From CAYLOP01 sp964385305 (lineage in GTDB: Bacteria > Chloroflexota > Anaerolineae > Anaerolineales > E44-bin32): DNA of 13,864 nt. Position numbers and translations under genes: made by a program. The notes below the pieces were generated by a model. It was given only the letters and a program-made list of their open reading frames with translations. It had not been told where the DNA came from and did no database searches. How positions within the stretch are numbered: the first letter of the stretch is position 1; each line of letters begins with the position of its first letter. This document shows positions 1 to 7,403 of the stretch, one piece after another. Location: the NCBI GenBank assembly GCA_964385305.1, contig CAYLOP010000081.1, positions 1-13,864 on the forward strand. The letters are read 5' to 3'.

Positions 1-2315
1 TGGGCATAAGCCGTTGCATGACCCTGGTTGAAGCCATAGCCAGCAAAAGCGACCACCTGTTCCCAAAGAGTACGCGCCTGCTGAACCGTAAAACCCGGTC
101 CGCCGGGCGGAGGGCGCCTGCAACCGGCAAGAAACCTGGCTTCCATGGCATCCATCTCATCCGGGCGGAACCTGCTCATGCCTCGCCTGAGATGGTCTGC
201 CTCCTCCCAGGACAAGCCGGCGATCTCGCGTGCGACGCGCAGGATCTGCTCCTGGAAGATCAGGACACCCTTCGTGTTGCCCAGGATCGGCTCCAGCGCT
301 GGATGCAGGAACGAAACAGGCTCCTCCCCGCGGTAGCGGCGTACAAATGCGGTTGCCATCCCGCCGGTTGCGGGACCGGGTTTAAAGAAGGCATTCGCCA
401 CAGCCAGGTCACGCACACTGCGCGCGCGTAATTTCCGCAGTGTGCGCCGCGCACCTTGCGACTCGCACTGAAAGACTCCGATCGTGTCGCCGCTTGAGAT
501 CAAGTCACCCGTGCTTGCATCCTCCAGCGGAATGGCATCGAGATCGATCATCATACCGTGATGGCGACGCACAAGCTCGATCGAATCGGCCAAGACTGTC
601 AGCGCGCGCACCCCAAGCAGGTCGATCTTCGGGAGCCCGATCGCTTCAACATCAGCGTGGTCGAATTGCGTGATGAGGAATCCCTTGGGCGCCATCTGCA
701 CCGGTAACCAATTCGTCAGCGGTCCAGGTGTGATCACAACGCCGCCCGCGTGGACGCTGAGGTGCCTCGGCTGTCCTACAATCCTTTCACCGGCTCTCAC
801 GATCACACGATCCATCTCATGGTCCAATTCAAGCAGTACATCTTCGACGGTTTGGCCGGTAAGACGGCGCGGATCGGGACGACGGCGGTGCGGTAGACGT
901 GCTGTGAGTCCCTTGATGCGTCTTTCATCGAAACCGTAGGCTTTCGCTGTCTCACGAACGGCGGATTTGAGACGCATCGTACTGACCGTGCCTACCAGCG
1001 CCATCTGCTCGGCACCGTAGGTCCGGCGCACGTAATCTAGAATTTCATCCCGCCGGCGGCTGCAAAAATCGAGATCGATGTCTGGCATATCTGCACGAGC
1101 GGGGTTCAGGAAGCGTTCGAAGAGCAGGTCGTGCTCGATCGGATCGACTGTCGTGATGCCTATGCAATAGGCAACAAGCGAGTTCGCGACGCTGCCTCGT
1201 GTACTGACGGGGACATCGGTCTCGCGTGCATAACGAACGATGTCCGCTACAACGAGAAAAAGCGGACAGTACCCTCGCTTGGTAATCGCTTCCAGTTCAT
1301 GCTTCAAGCGCTGTTCGATTGGCTCCGAGACCGACGAACCATAGTTCGAAGCCATACCCTCTCGAGCCTTCGCCACCAACGCTTCTGTTGGCGTCATCCC
1401 ACGAGGTAAATCCAACGCAGGCCAAATGGGCCGGCCATCCGGCAAGCCTACCTTGCAACGGCGTACGACGTCCCCCACCCGAGCCACAGCGTCTTGGAAT
1501 GCTGAAAAGCGCTTAACAATTTCATTTGGACCCAACCAATGAACATCGACGGATGGATCTCCACCTCCGGGCCACGCGTCGGGAGACAATGCATCCAGTA
1601 GGCAGTTATTTTGTATGGCCGCCAGTAAAGCCAGCGTGCTTCGTTCTTCGGGCTGCATGCAGTATATCGGCTGAACCGCAAGCGCCGGCACGCCAAACCG
1701 ATCTCCCATCTCCACGATTTCCTGTGCGATCTCGTGGTCTTCAGGTCGATGGATCTCAAGGCTGAGATACAGGTCTTCCTTGAAGATTCCAGCCAGGTGA
1801 GCGAGGTGCCGGCGCGCCGCTCCACCGTCCCCTGCGCGTAGGTGGCTCTCGAGCCAACCTCGTCTACCCCCCTCGATGCAAATGAGATCCTGCCTTTGTC
1901 TTTTTAGATCATCCAAAGTCAGCGCCTGCACAGGCGTCGTGCGTTTAGAATCTGTGAGGATCAAGGAGGATATACGGCAGAGTGAGCGGTAGCCTGCAGG
2001 CCCCATCGCTAAGAGCACGAGCTGACCAAACTGATATTCATCCAAGCTGACCTTGGCTTCGTCTATGATGACATCGACGGTCATGCCCAAGATCGGGTGG
2101 ATTGTTGCTCTGTGACATGCCCGGGTGAAGGCAACCACTCCATAGAGTGCGGATCGATCGGTTAATGCAAGCGCATGTAGTCCATCCGCTCTGGCGCGGG
2201 CGACCAGATCATCCACCTTTGCCGTCGATCCCATCAAGGTGTATTGGGAGTGCACATGCAGGTGTGTGAAACCCTTGAGAGCTGGGAGCCTGCTTGTGGC
2301 CTCGTTCGTTTCCAT
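1..2315 (-). CDS. dnaE: DNA polymerase III alpha subunit family (DnaE/error-prone DnaE2-like), 3' end outside window
   Basis: C-family replicative/translesion DNA polymerase that adds dNTPs to a primer. About 771 codons are visible and stay open in one frame to the window edge; the C-terminal third (clamp-binding, OB and tau-binding parts) is missing. The N-terminal PHP domain begins HLHVH (residues 18-22). Catalytic aspartates are present in PDIDLD (D412, D414) and PKIDLLG (D565), matching E. coli D401/D403/D555. The RGSVANS block, GVFQCES, FQEQILRVA and the final FAGYGFNQGHATAYA also fit the family. Several PHP metal ligands are replaced (TDR, GMTVDV, AVQPIYC). ATG at 2315 has GGAG six bases upstream; an in-frame ATG at 2342 is the alternative. 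No imuA or imuB partner lies on the visible side. Family is certain; DnaE2/ImuC versus another DnaE class is inferred from the finger-region style and is uncertain. Confidence 0.9.
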   Translation of the reverse strand, partial: METNEATSRLPALKGFTHLHVHSQYTLMGSTAKVDDLVARARADGLHALALTDRSALYGVVAFTRACHRATIHPILGMTVDVIIDEAKVSLDEYQFGQLVLLAMGPAGYRSLCRISSLILTDSKRTTPVQALTLDDLKRQRQDLICIEGGRRGWLESHLRAGDGGAARRHLAHLAGIFKEDLYLSLEIHRPEDHEIAQEIVEMGDRFGVPALAVQPIYCMQPEERSTLALLAAIQNNCLLDALSPDAWPGGGDPSVDVHWLGPNEIVKRFSAFQDAVARVGDVVRRCKVGLPDGRPIWPALDLPRGMTPTEALVAKAREGMASNYGSSVSEPIEQRLKHELEAITKRGYCPLFLVVADIVRYARETDVPVSTRGSVANSLVAYCIGITTVDPIEHDLLFERFLNPARADMPDIDLDFCSRRRDEILDYVRRTYGAEQMALVGTVSTMRLKSAVRETAKAYGFDERRIKGLTARLPHRRRPDPRRLTGQTVEDVLLELDHEMDRVIVRAGERIVGQPRHLSVHAGGVVITPGPLTNWLPVQMAPKGFLITQFDHADVEAIGLPKIDLLGVRALTVLADSIELVRRHHGMMIDLDAIPLEDASTGDLISSGDTIGVFQCESQGARRTLRKLRARSVRDLAVANAFFKPGPATGGMATAFVRRYRGEEPVSFLHPALEPILGNTKGVLIFQEQILRVAREIAGLSWEEADHLRRGMSRFRPDEMDAMEARFLAGCRRPPPGGPGFTVQQARTLWEQVVAFAGYGFNQGHATAYA

Positions 2316-2425
2316 GCCGTGCTCCGATATGCGACCGCTCATTCCCGATATGATACCCCAGTCAAACATCGAAGGGACGAATCTGGGTATCCTCACGCTC
2401 CGGATATTCGTCTATCTGGATCAAC

Positions 2426-2457
2426 AAGACCGTGGCAGCCGAGGCGACCACGGTCTT
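2426..2457 (-). terminator. perfect 10-bp hairpin after the NBR1/LamG lipoprotein gene
   Basis: AAGACCGTGG (2426-2435) pairs perfectly with CCACGGTCTT (2448-2457) around a 12-base loop. It lies 63 bases past the stop of the upstream minus-strand lipoprotein gene and about 110 bases before the polymerase start. The minus-strand bases after the stem (GTTGATCC) are only weakly U-rich, so it may be a weak intrinsic terminator or an RNA-stabilising 3' end. Confidence 0.5.
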
Positions 2458-2519
2458 TGCAATTCCCTGGATTTTATGTGCGGTTGATAGGTATGCAATT
2501 CTCCACGCTTAAGTTCGCA

Positions 2520-3740
2520 TCAATCCTCCAGCACCCAATAAGCGACTTCATCGAGAAAGACTTTGAAATTCTCGGTGTTCTGTGAACCGATAAAGAGACC
2601 GATGCGCCCCTCGTCATAGGTGCTGTCGCTGACCTCCGCCATCATGTTCCCGTTGGCGTATAACTTAAACTTATCCCCCTCGACCCTGATGCCGAGCCGG
2701 TTCGTCTGGTTTGGTCCGGCAAGGATATAAGGCGAGCTGGTCCATGCTTTCAACCCTGTGTACGTTTCGCCATCCCACTTGTAGATGCGGAAGCTGCCAC
2801 CGCATGAAAATCCATAGACGTAGCCCTGTGATGAATCCGGCGCCCGCACAAGTACGCCATATCGATCCAATCCGGAACAGGAAGCACCCGTTTTGGCGAT
2901 CACCTCAAGGTAGAAATTCCTCAGCTTCGGTCGGCTGGAGAGTCCCCACTCATCGATCGTTCCGGTATTGATCGCCTCCAAAACCATTTGGCCATCTTCC
3001 ACCTTGAAGATCGTATCGTCGGTGCTGACCAAGTACCAGTTCGCACCCGAGGCAAAGGAGTCTCGCCAAGTCGGCTCGCCGAGACCCAATTCATCGGAGA
3101 TTTCAGATACGACGATTCGAACCCAGAAAGATTCATCCGCATTGGCTCCGATACCAAAGCGGTCTCCTTGCGGGTCGCGCAGCATCCAATCACCCTGATA
3201 GGTCCCAGATTCATCCGGTGCGGTTAACTTAACCGACAGATCCACCGTCGCCTGGGGAGCCACACTTCCAGTCAGGGGGACGGCATCCACCGCTCCCATC
3301 TTGCTGCCTTCGACAAACACCAGAGCGTAATTAGAGGTCCATGAGCAAGTGCCGACGTTGCGTAAGCGCCATGTCTTCGTGAAAGTGGTGCCTGGCGAAA
3401 AAGACGTGTCATCATCAATGGTGACATCGACGACGAACTCAACCTTATTTTCGCAGACAGCTTTATCCGGTGTGCTCGTCGGGGTGAGCGGGGGCGTTGC
3501 GGTGGGCTGAACTTCCGTCGCCGTCGGCAACGGCGAGGGAGGCGGTGTGTCGATCACGGGTAGAGGTGTAGAGGTGGGTGGTTGCGTCAGGCGAGCCGAG
3601 ACCGTTCCTGCTGCAGCGGTTGCCATGGCGTCTGTAGTTGGCTCCACAGGCGCCGGGAGATTGCATCCCGTAAGCAGACCCATCGCAAGCAGAAGAGAGA
3701 AACCGACAATCCTCTGTACACGAAGCGGTTGATTCATCAT
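2520..3740 (-). CDS. lipoprotein with NBR1-type Ig-like domain and C-terminal LamG-like domain
   Basis: A 406-residue exported protein, probably tethered to the outer face of the membrane. The signal peptide ends in lipobox LLTGC, with the modified cysteine at residue 26. A Pro/Thr-rich linker covers about residues 50-92. Residues about 98-212 resemble the Ig-like domain first named in human NBR1: FSPGTTFTKTW, NVGTCSW and DWMLRDPQG are its usual landmarks and are common in Chloroflexota surface proteins. Residues about 225-404 read as a concanavalin/LamG-like beta sandwich (VEDGQMVLEA, YGVLVRAPD, DEGRIGLFIG). No catalytic residues are apparent, so binding of a polymer or carbohydrate is only a guess. 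Two ATGs stand in tandem at 3740 and 3737; AGGAG lies five bases before the first. The gene appears to have its own promoter. Confidence 0.85.
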   Translation of the reverse strand: MMNQPLRVQRIVGFSLLLAMGLLTGCNLPAPVEPTTDAMATAAAGTVSARLTQPPTSTPLPVIDTPPPSPLPTATEVQPTATPPLTPTSTPDKAVCENKVEFVVDVTIDDDTSFSPGTTFTKTWRLRNVGTCSWTSNYALVFVEGSKMGAVDAVPLTGSVAPQATVDLSVKLTAPDESGTYQGDWMLRDPQGDRFGIGANADESFWVRIVVSEISDELGLGEPTWRDSFASGANWYLVSTDDTIFKVEDGQMVLEAINTGTIDEWGLSSRPKLRNFYLEVIAKTGASCSGLDRYGVLVRAPDSSQGYVYGFSCGGSFRIYKWDGETYTGLKAWTSSPYILAGPNQTNRLGIRVEGDKFKLYANGNMMAEVSDSTYDEGRIGLFIGSQNTENFKVFLDEVAYWVLED

Positions 3741-3770
3741 CCTATCTCCTCATCCATCAAGCACATGCCG

Positions 3771-3776
3771 ATTATA
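3771..3776 (-). promoter_or_regulatory. -10 box for the NBR1/LamG lipoprotein gene
   Basis: The minus strand reads a perfect TATAAT, which would start RNA roughly 24 bases before the ATG at 3740. No good -35 hexamer sits 16-18 bases upstream. The spacer contains the 8-base palindrome TTACGTAA (3782-3789), so an activator- or repressor-dependent promoter is possible. Confidence 0.4.
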
Positions 3777-4074
3777 CAACTTTACGTAATAAAGGCACAT
3801 CTGCGACCAACCGAACAGGGATCCGGAGACATTGTTATCCATACCAATATACCTGGTCCGATGAAAATACCCCTCGTAGATCCCATCCGGTATGAGTGTA
3901 TCGCTCTGTATGATTTAACGAAAGAGAGAGAATTTTGTTCCCGCCTTGGGTACGGGTCGCAGGTCTGAGAAGTCGTGGCATGATCTCAAGAAAACGGGAG
4001 AAGAGTAGGTTGATGCTCGAACAAGGTGTGTTCAGATCCCTCGCCAGCCCAACTGCGCTCGAACAACGTAGTTT
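3777..4074. other. non-coding stretch between lipoprotein gene and small divergent pair
   Basis: I see no convincing gene here; the open frames have no ribosome binding site or family resemblance. It holds the palindrome TTACGTAA near the lipoprotein promoter. GCTCGAACAA occurs at 4015-4024 and 4057-4066, and a shortened copy GCTCGAA at 4081-4087 lies just inside the adjoining reading frame. Confidence 0.4.
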
Positions 4075-4428
4075 TTACTCGCTCGAATGGTCGGGGGGAT
4101 CTCCACTTTGCTTACTTTGCTCAAAAACTGAGAACCGATTTACGAGGGACCCCAATTCATCAGCGATGGTACGTAGATCATGATCGCATTGATCTGCTAA
4201 AGACTGCACCCATGGGGCATATTCATCACCATAGCTTCGCGCGCCAGTTGTTGTCTCGAGTAACTGTCGACCAAGCGCGGTTAGCTCACCTCTCGTGAAA
4301 TGGAGACAATCCAGCATGCGCTGTAACGCAACGACGTGTGCCCGGATGACCATGCTATAAAGACCCTGAAAAGATGAAAATGTCCTGGTTGGAATAGTGA
4401 AATTTCGATCCCCTAATTCGATAATCAA
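4075..4428 (-). CDS. small helical protein of unknown function, divergent partner 1
   Basis: Unrecognised 117-residue protein. After a short beta-like N-terminus (IIELGDRNFTIP) it is predicted by eye to be mostly helical with a central break near YAPWVQ, and it ends in a hydrophilic tail. It has no signal peptide and no obvious catalytic motif. The start is uncertain: TTG at 4428 keeps the whole N-terminus, while ATG at 4353 would give 92 residues; neither has a strong ribosome binding site. An in-frame stop lies upstream near 4480. Support for a real gene is the excellent minus-strand promoter at 4484-4511, placing RNA about 50 bases before the TTG. A two-helix exported WXG100-type substrate was considered, but the WxG turn is absent. 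Function unknown. Confidence 0.5.
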   Translation of the reverse strand: MIIELGDRNFTIPTRTFSSFQGLYSMVIRAHVVALQRMLDCLHFTRGELTALGRQLLETTTGARSYGDEYAPWVQSLADQCDHDLRTIADELGSLVNRFSVFEQSKQSGDPPDHSSE

Positions 4429-4483
4429 AACACCCAGAACACGAGTAAGTATCGAATCGCTTGCGTTTCACGGACTATTTTTT

Positions 4484-4511
4484 ATTATAGAGTCTTTCAT
4501 CGAATTGACAA
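4484..4511 (-). promoter_or_regulatory. sigma70-type promoter for the minus-strand member of the divergent pair
   Basis: On the minus strand TTGTCA (4506-4511, five of six consensus bases) is followed after 16 bases by a perfect TATAAT (4484-4489). RNA would start near 4477. Its -35 box overlaps the -35 box of the plus-strand promoter by five bases. Confidence 0.65.
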
Positions 4512-4533
4512 GCACGTTTTCTGACTCTAGAAT
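4505..4533 (+). promoter_or_regulatory. sigma70-type promoter for the plus-strand member of the divergent pair
   Basis: Perfect TTGACA (4505-4510), 17-base spacer, then TAGAAT (4528-4533, five of six). RNA would start near 4540, leaving a leader of only about 11 bases that is almost wholly the ribosome binding site AGGGGGG. This is the strongest core promoter in the window. Confidence 0.75.
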
Positions 4534-4550
4534 GAAACTAGGGGGGAAAT

Positions 4551-4931
4551 ATGAGCGTCGATCCCATCCGGCCGCTTACTGTTGAACAGGAAGTTCACCC
4601 TGAGGGTGCATATGAGGACGCGGCGAGTTTTCGTCAAGCCGCGCAGCGCCTTCAACATACCATCCAAATATTGCAGGACGAGATGAGACGGCTGGAACAT
4701 GCCTTGGAGAACGCCCATCAAGAGCAACTCCTTGGAGAATTAGCCCCTATCTTGAGGAAACTCGAGACCCTTACAGCGACCCTGGAGATTCACGCGGAAT
4801 CGATCGAAGCGAAAACTATAACGATCAAAAAAACGATTTGGGTCGGAACCCACCAGGTCCATCCCCCTGCATCAACGCCAACCTCCGATCTCACACAAGC
4901 TCAAGAAAGTTACGATCCCCCTTTACCTTAA
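4551..4931 (+). CDS. small coiled-coil protein of unknown function, divergent partner 2
   Basis: Unrecognised 126-residue cytoplasmic-looking protein with no signal peptide. Residues about 25-95 form a long charged heptad region (for example AAQRLQHTIQILQDEMRRLE), predicted to be coiled coil and so probably oligomeric. A short hydrophobic patch TIWVGTHQV follows, then a Pro/Thr/Ser-rich tail to the end. ATG at 4551 is well supported by AGGGGGG four bases upstream and by the near-consensus promoter at 4505-4533. It ends 50 bases before the convergent SH3 lipoprotein gene. It is transcribed away from the 4075-4428 gene from overlapping promoter elements, so the two are probably expressed together or in competition. 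No function is assigned. Confidence 0.7.
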   Translation: MSVDPIRPLTVEQEVHPEGAYEDAASFRQAAQRLQHTIQILQDEMRRLEHALENAHQEQLLGELAPILRKLETLTATLEIHAESIEAKTITIKKTIWVGTHQVHPPASTPTSDLTQAQESYDPPLP

Positions 4932-4980
4932 TCTCAAACCGCTAATGTAACGAGTCCTCAATTGCGCTCATACGATCATA

Positions 4981-5813
4981 CTATGGCCATGGGATTCTTA
5001 CTGGATCTGTGTAGCCATGCTTTTCCACGCCGTAAATCACACCGCTCGAAGGTATGGAACAACCCCCTTCATCCTTTATCGTGATCGATTCCCCCATCGT
5101 GTGCACGGGAAGTTCGAAATGGAGACCATTCTGGCATATCTCCGCAAGGATGAGGTACCCGCGGTTATCATCTTCGGTCATGTTAATGTCTGCCCAGGTG
5201 ATCGTCACTTGGTCGCCATCACGCTCAGCAGATAGCTTCTTTACCGGTCCGTAAAGGGTAGATTTGGGTAAGGGGTGGTAATACTCCACCACCGATAACG
5301 GATCTCCATCTACCTCAACAACCGATGCCGCGACCCAACACGGCCAGGACTGTTTATCCCATTTAACCCATAGCCAGCTGGCATTGGAGTTCCGATTCCA
5401 AACCAACCCATGATCGCCTTCAAAAAGATCACCAGCGTGCAAGTAAGCTTTGTGAGGTCCATACCGACAATGAGCCNNNNNNNNNNAGCCTGCATAAGGA
5501 CCGTTACATCGGGGAAATCGAAGGTCGGTGTGGGCGTGACGGTAGGCGTCGGCGTGATCGTGGGGGTCGGGGTGATCGTTGGTGTCAACGTGATGGTCGG
5601 GGTTGACGTCGGCGTTGGCGTTTCGGTAGGCGTTGAGGTAGATGTGGCAGTCGGCGTCAGTGTAGGGGTGGGTGTGGGTGTTGCAAACAGATTAAAGGGT
5701 CCCGCGCAGCCGCTCACCATCCACGCCAGTGTGAGGAGCGTAAAGGGTATGAAGCGATTGCTTACCCACCGTGGTTTGTGGTCACTCAAGTGATCGGTCT
5801 CCTGTGTTGACAT
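4981..5813 (-). CDS. SH3-like lipoprotein with Thr/Pro linker and fibronectin-like tail, interrupted by assembly gap
   Basis: Exported, membrane-tethered protein. Lipobox MVSGC has its cysteine at residue 36 from the ATG at 5813, followed by a Thr/Pro linker. The bacterial SH3-like module then runs VTVLMQA-(gap)-HCRYGPHKAYL ... WLWVKW ... CWVAASVVEVDGD, a form common in Anaerolineae lipoproteins. The tail (VTITWADI, GYLILAEICQNG, VEKHGYTDPVRIPWP) resembles fibronectin type III. As assembled, the frame breaks at ten Ns (5477-5486). AGCC stands on both sides; collapsing the repeat removes 14 bases, joins MQA to HCRYGP in frame and leaves 272 codons plus stop. The start is uncertain: ATG 5813 lacks a ribosome binding site, while in-frame TTG 5789 has AGGAG nine bases upstream and would give 264 residues. 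Confidence 0.82.
5477..5486. other. 10-N assembly gap, probably of negative length
   Basis: Ten Ns are flanked by the same four bases, AGCC at 5473-5476 and at 5487-5490. The two sides join into one protein frame if the duplicate is collapsed, so the Ns look like a fixed placeholder and not missing sequence. Confidence 0.85.
5520..5684 (-). repeat. low-complexity Thr/Pro-coding repeat
   Basis: About 55 codons encode an irregular T-P/T-I/T-L/T-S alternation between lipobox and SH3-like module. In DNA it reads as imperfect tandem six-base units of the GTCGGC/GTGGGC type on the plus strand. It is a flexible wall-spanning linker and a likely cause of the nearby assembly break. Confidence 0.8.
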
Positions 5814-6009
5814 CGCTGCCATTGTATTGCAACACTTCACTTCCAGGCAATAATACCTTTGGGCCGGTATGTAAAACGAAGGTTGTGTTGTATACGAAAA
5901 TAATATCCTCGCCTGATCCAAGCTACATGAACCTATTTCTTACCAAACTGTGTTAATCTTGTTCGGGCTGCATGCCACCTCCCAGCTGTATGAATCATGC
6001 AGTGGGGTA

Positions 6010-6018
6010 TGGTATAAA
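6010..6018 (+). promoter_or_regulatory. extended -10 promoter candidate for MFS/phosphatase genes
   Basis: TGGTATAAA gives an extended -10 (TG-N-TATAAA). The -35 position is weak (TGAATC, 16-base spacer). RNA would start near 6025, about 77 bases before the MFS start. Confidence 0.4.
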
Positions 6019-6101
6019 AGTAAACTGCGTTCTTTTATCCAAGCCTAGAATCAAATCACTCATGCGACCTTCATGGCATTCATTAGAGGTTTTCCCAATC
6101 G

Positions 6102-7358
6102 ATGAACCAACCTTTGAGAAAGCTTACGAGTACGTTTCGAGAATACCCAAACAAGTATTGGATCTTGGTGGTTGCGACCTTCATCGACCGGCTTGGCGGC
6201 ACGTTGATCTTCCCCTTCTTCGCGCTCTACATCACGAAGCAGTTCAATGTCGGTATGACCGAAGCCGGCGTGCTGTTCGCCATCTTCTCCATCTCTGGGC
6301 TGGGGGGAAACATGGTAGGTGGGGCGCTTGCAGATAAATTCGGCCGGCGCGGAATGGTGCTTTTTGGCCTGGTCTTCAGTGCGCTTAGCAGCGTGTCGAT
6401 GGGGTTGGTCACAAAGCTCTCCGTGTTCTACTCCCTGGCGGTTGTGGTGGGATTGCTCTCCGACGTCGCCGGACCGGCTCGCCAAGCCATGGTCGCTGAC
6501 TTACTGCCGGAGGAGAAACGCACCGAAGGATTTGGCGTGATGCGCGTCTCGGCCAACCTGGCCTGGATCATCGGACCGACGATCGGGGGACTGCTGGCAG
6601 CCAAATCCTACTTGCTGCTCTTCGTCCTGGATGCCATATCCAGCTTGATCACAGCCGTCATCGTCTTCAAGTTGATACCGGAAACCAGACCAAAAGTCAC
6701 AGCAGAAATGCAGAGCGAAACGATGATCGAGACGTTGATTGGCTACCGCCAGGTCATCACCGACCGGCTTTACCTGGGTTTTATTGGCGCCTCGATGTTG
6801 ATGGGAGTGGTCTACATCCAGATGTACAACACTTTATCGGTCTACTTGCGCGATGTGCACGGCATCCCAGAGCGGGGGTATGGCTTGATGCTGAGCCTAA
6901 ACGCAGTTACGGTGGTTTTCCTGCAGTTTTGGATCACCCGGCGAACGCGCGGCCGTCCACCGATGGTCATGATGGCGTTGGGGACTCTCCTCTACATGAT
7001 CGGCTTCACAATGTATGGGATCGTTTCGACCTACGCGCTCTTCATCTTTGCCATGATCTGGATCACCTTCGGTGAGATGATCGTCGTGCCCGTCGGTCAG
7101 GCGCTGGTTGCCCGTTTTGCACCCGAAGACATGCGAGGGCGCTATATGGCATTTTACGGTCTTGCCTGGGCTATTCCAAACGCCGTCGGTCCATGGGCTG
7201 CTGGCCTCGTCCTCGACAACTATAATCCCAACTGGGTCTGGTACATTGGAGGGATTCTTTGCGCCCTCTCGATCGCCGGGTTCCTTACACTCCATGCCGG
7301 CACCAAAGCGCGCTTCGAAACGCCTGCTGAGCAGCAGGAAGCAGCGCTCCCTATTTGA
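6102..7358 (+). CDS. MFS transporter, drug-efflux type (paralogue of the 12278-13528 gene)
   Basis: 418-residue integral membrane protein with the 12-segment pattern of the major facilitator superfamily; probably a proton-coupled exporter of small molecules, substrate unknown. The first membrane segment carries the charged pair D29-R30 in FIDRLGG. Motif A is GALADKFGRR (residues 74-83) between segments 2 and 3. GPARQAMVADLLPEEKR follows segment 4, and ARFAPEDMRGRYMA lies in the second half. These blocks are shared almost unchanged with the transporter at 12278-13528. ATG 6102 has only a distant AGAGG upstream, so the start is moderately sure. A histidine phosphatase begins 46 bases after the stop on the same strand and may share its transcript. 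Confidence 0.9.
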   Translation: MNQPLRKLTSTFREYPNKYWILVVATFIDRLGGTLIFPFFALYITKQFNVGMTEAGVLFAIFSISGLGGNMVGGALADKFGRRGMVLFGLVFSALSSVSMGLVTKLSVFYSLAVVVGLLSDVAGPARQAMVADLLPEEKRTEGFGVMRVSANLAWIIGPTIGGLLAAKSYLLLFVLDAISSLITAVIVFKLIPETRPKVTAEMQSETMIETLIGYRQVITDRLYLGFIGASMLMGVVYIQMYNTLSVYLRDVHGIPERGYGLMLSLNAVTVVFLQFWITRRTRGRPPMVMMALGTLLYMIGFTMYGIVSTYALFIFAMIWITFGEMIVVPVGQALVARFAPEDMRGRYMAFYGLAWAIPNAVGPWAAGLVLDNYNPNWVWYIGGILCALSIAGFLTLHAGTKARFETPAEQQEAALPI

Positions 7359-7359
7359 C

Positions 7360-7390
7360 ATCTCTCCATAATCTCAACCGCGGGAGAGAT
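7360..7390 (+). promoter_or_regulatory. hairpin between MFS and phosphatase genes
   Basis: ATCTCTCC (7360-7367) pairs perfectly with GGAGAGAT (7383-7390), loop 15 bases. A competing pairing CTCAA (7373-7377) with TTGAG (7390-7394) would cover the ribosome binding site GAGG. There is no U-run, so it is not a standard terminator; it could modulate translation or be chance. Confidence 0.3.
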
Positions 7391-7403
7391 TGAGGACTAA
7401 GCT

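Noticed and set aside
1448..1825. Open frame on the minus strand within the polymerase gene
   Set aside because: It is a shadow in another frame; the polymerase frame runs intact through the same bases with family motifs on both sides.
3935..4298. Two plus-strand open frames opposite the small minus-strand gene
   Set aside because: No ribosome binding site or family likeness, and the minus strand has a near-consensus promoter.
4075..4428. WXG100/ESAT-6-like secretion substrate
   Set aside because: Two-helix appearance is suggestive, but the WxG turn and a secretion ATPase neighbour are absent.
5520..5690. Tandem repeat resembling a CRISPR or VNTR array
   Set aside because: The units are irregular, about six bases, and encode a Thr/Pro linker in frame; there are no spacers.
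5310..5921. A 203-codon frame running through the Ns as one protein
   Set aside because: Its part beyond the Ns is out of frame with the conserved SH3-like and fibronectin-like tail; the true continuation uses the frame that ends at 4981.
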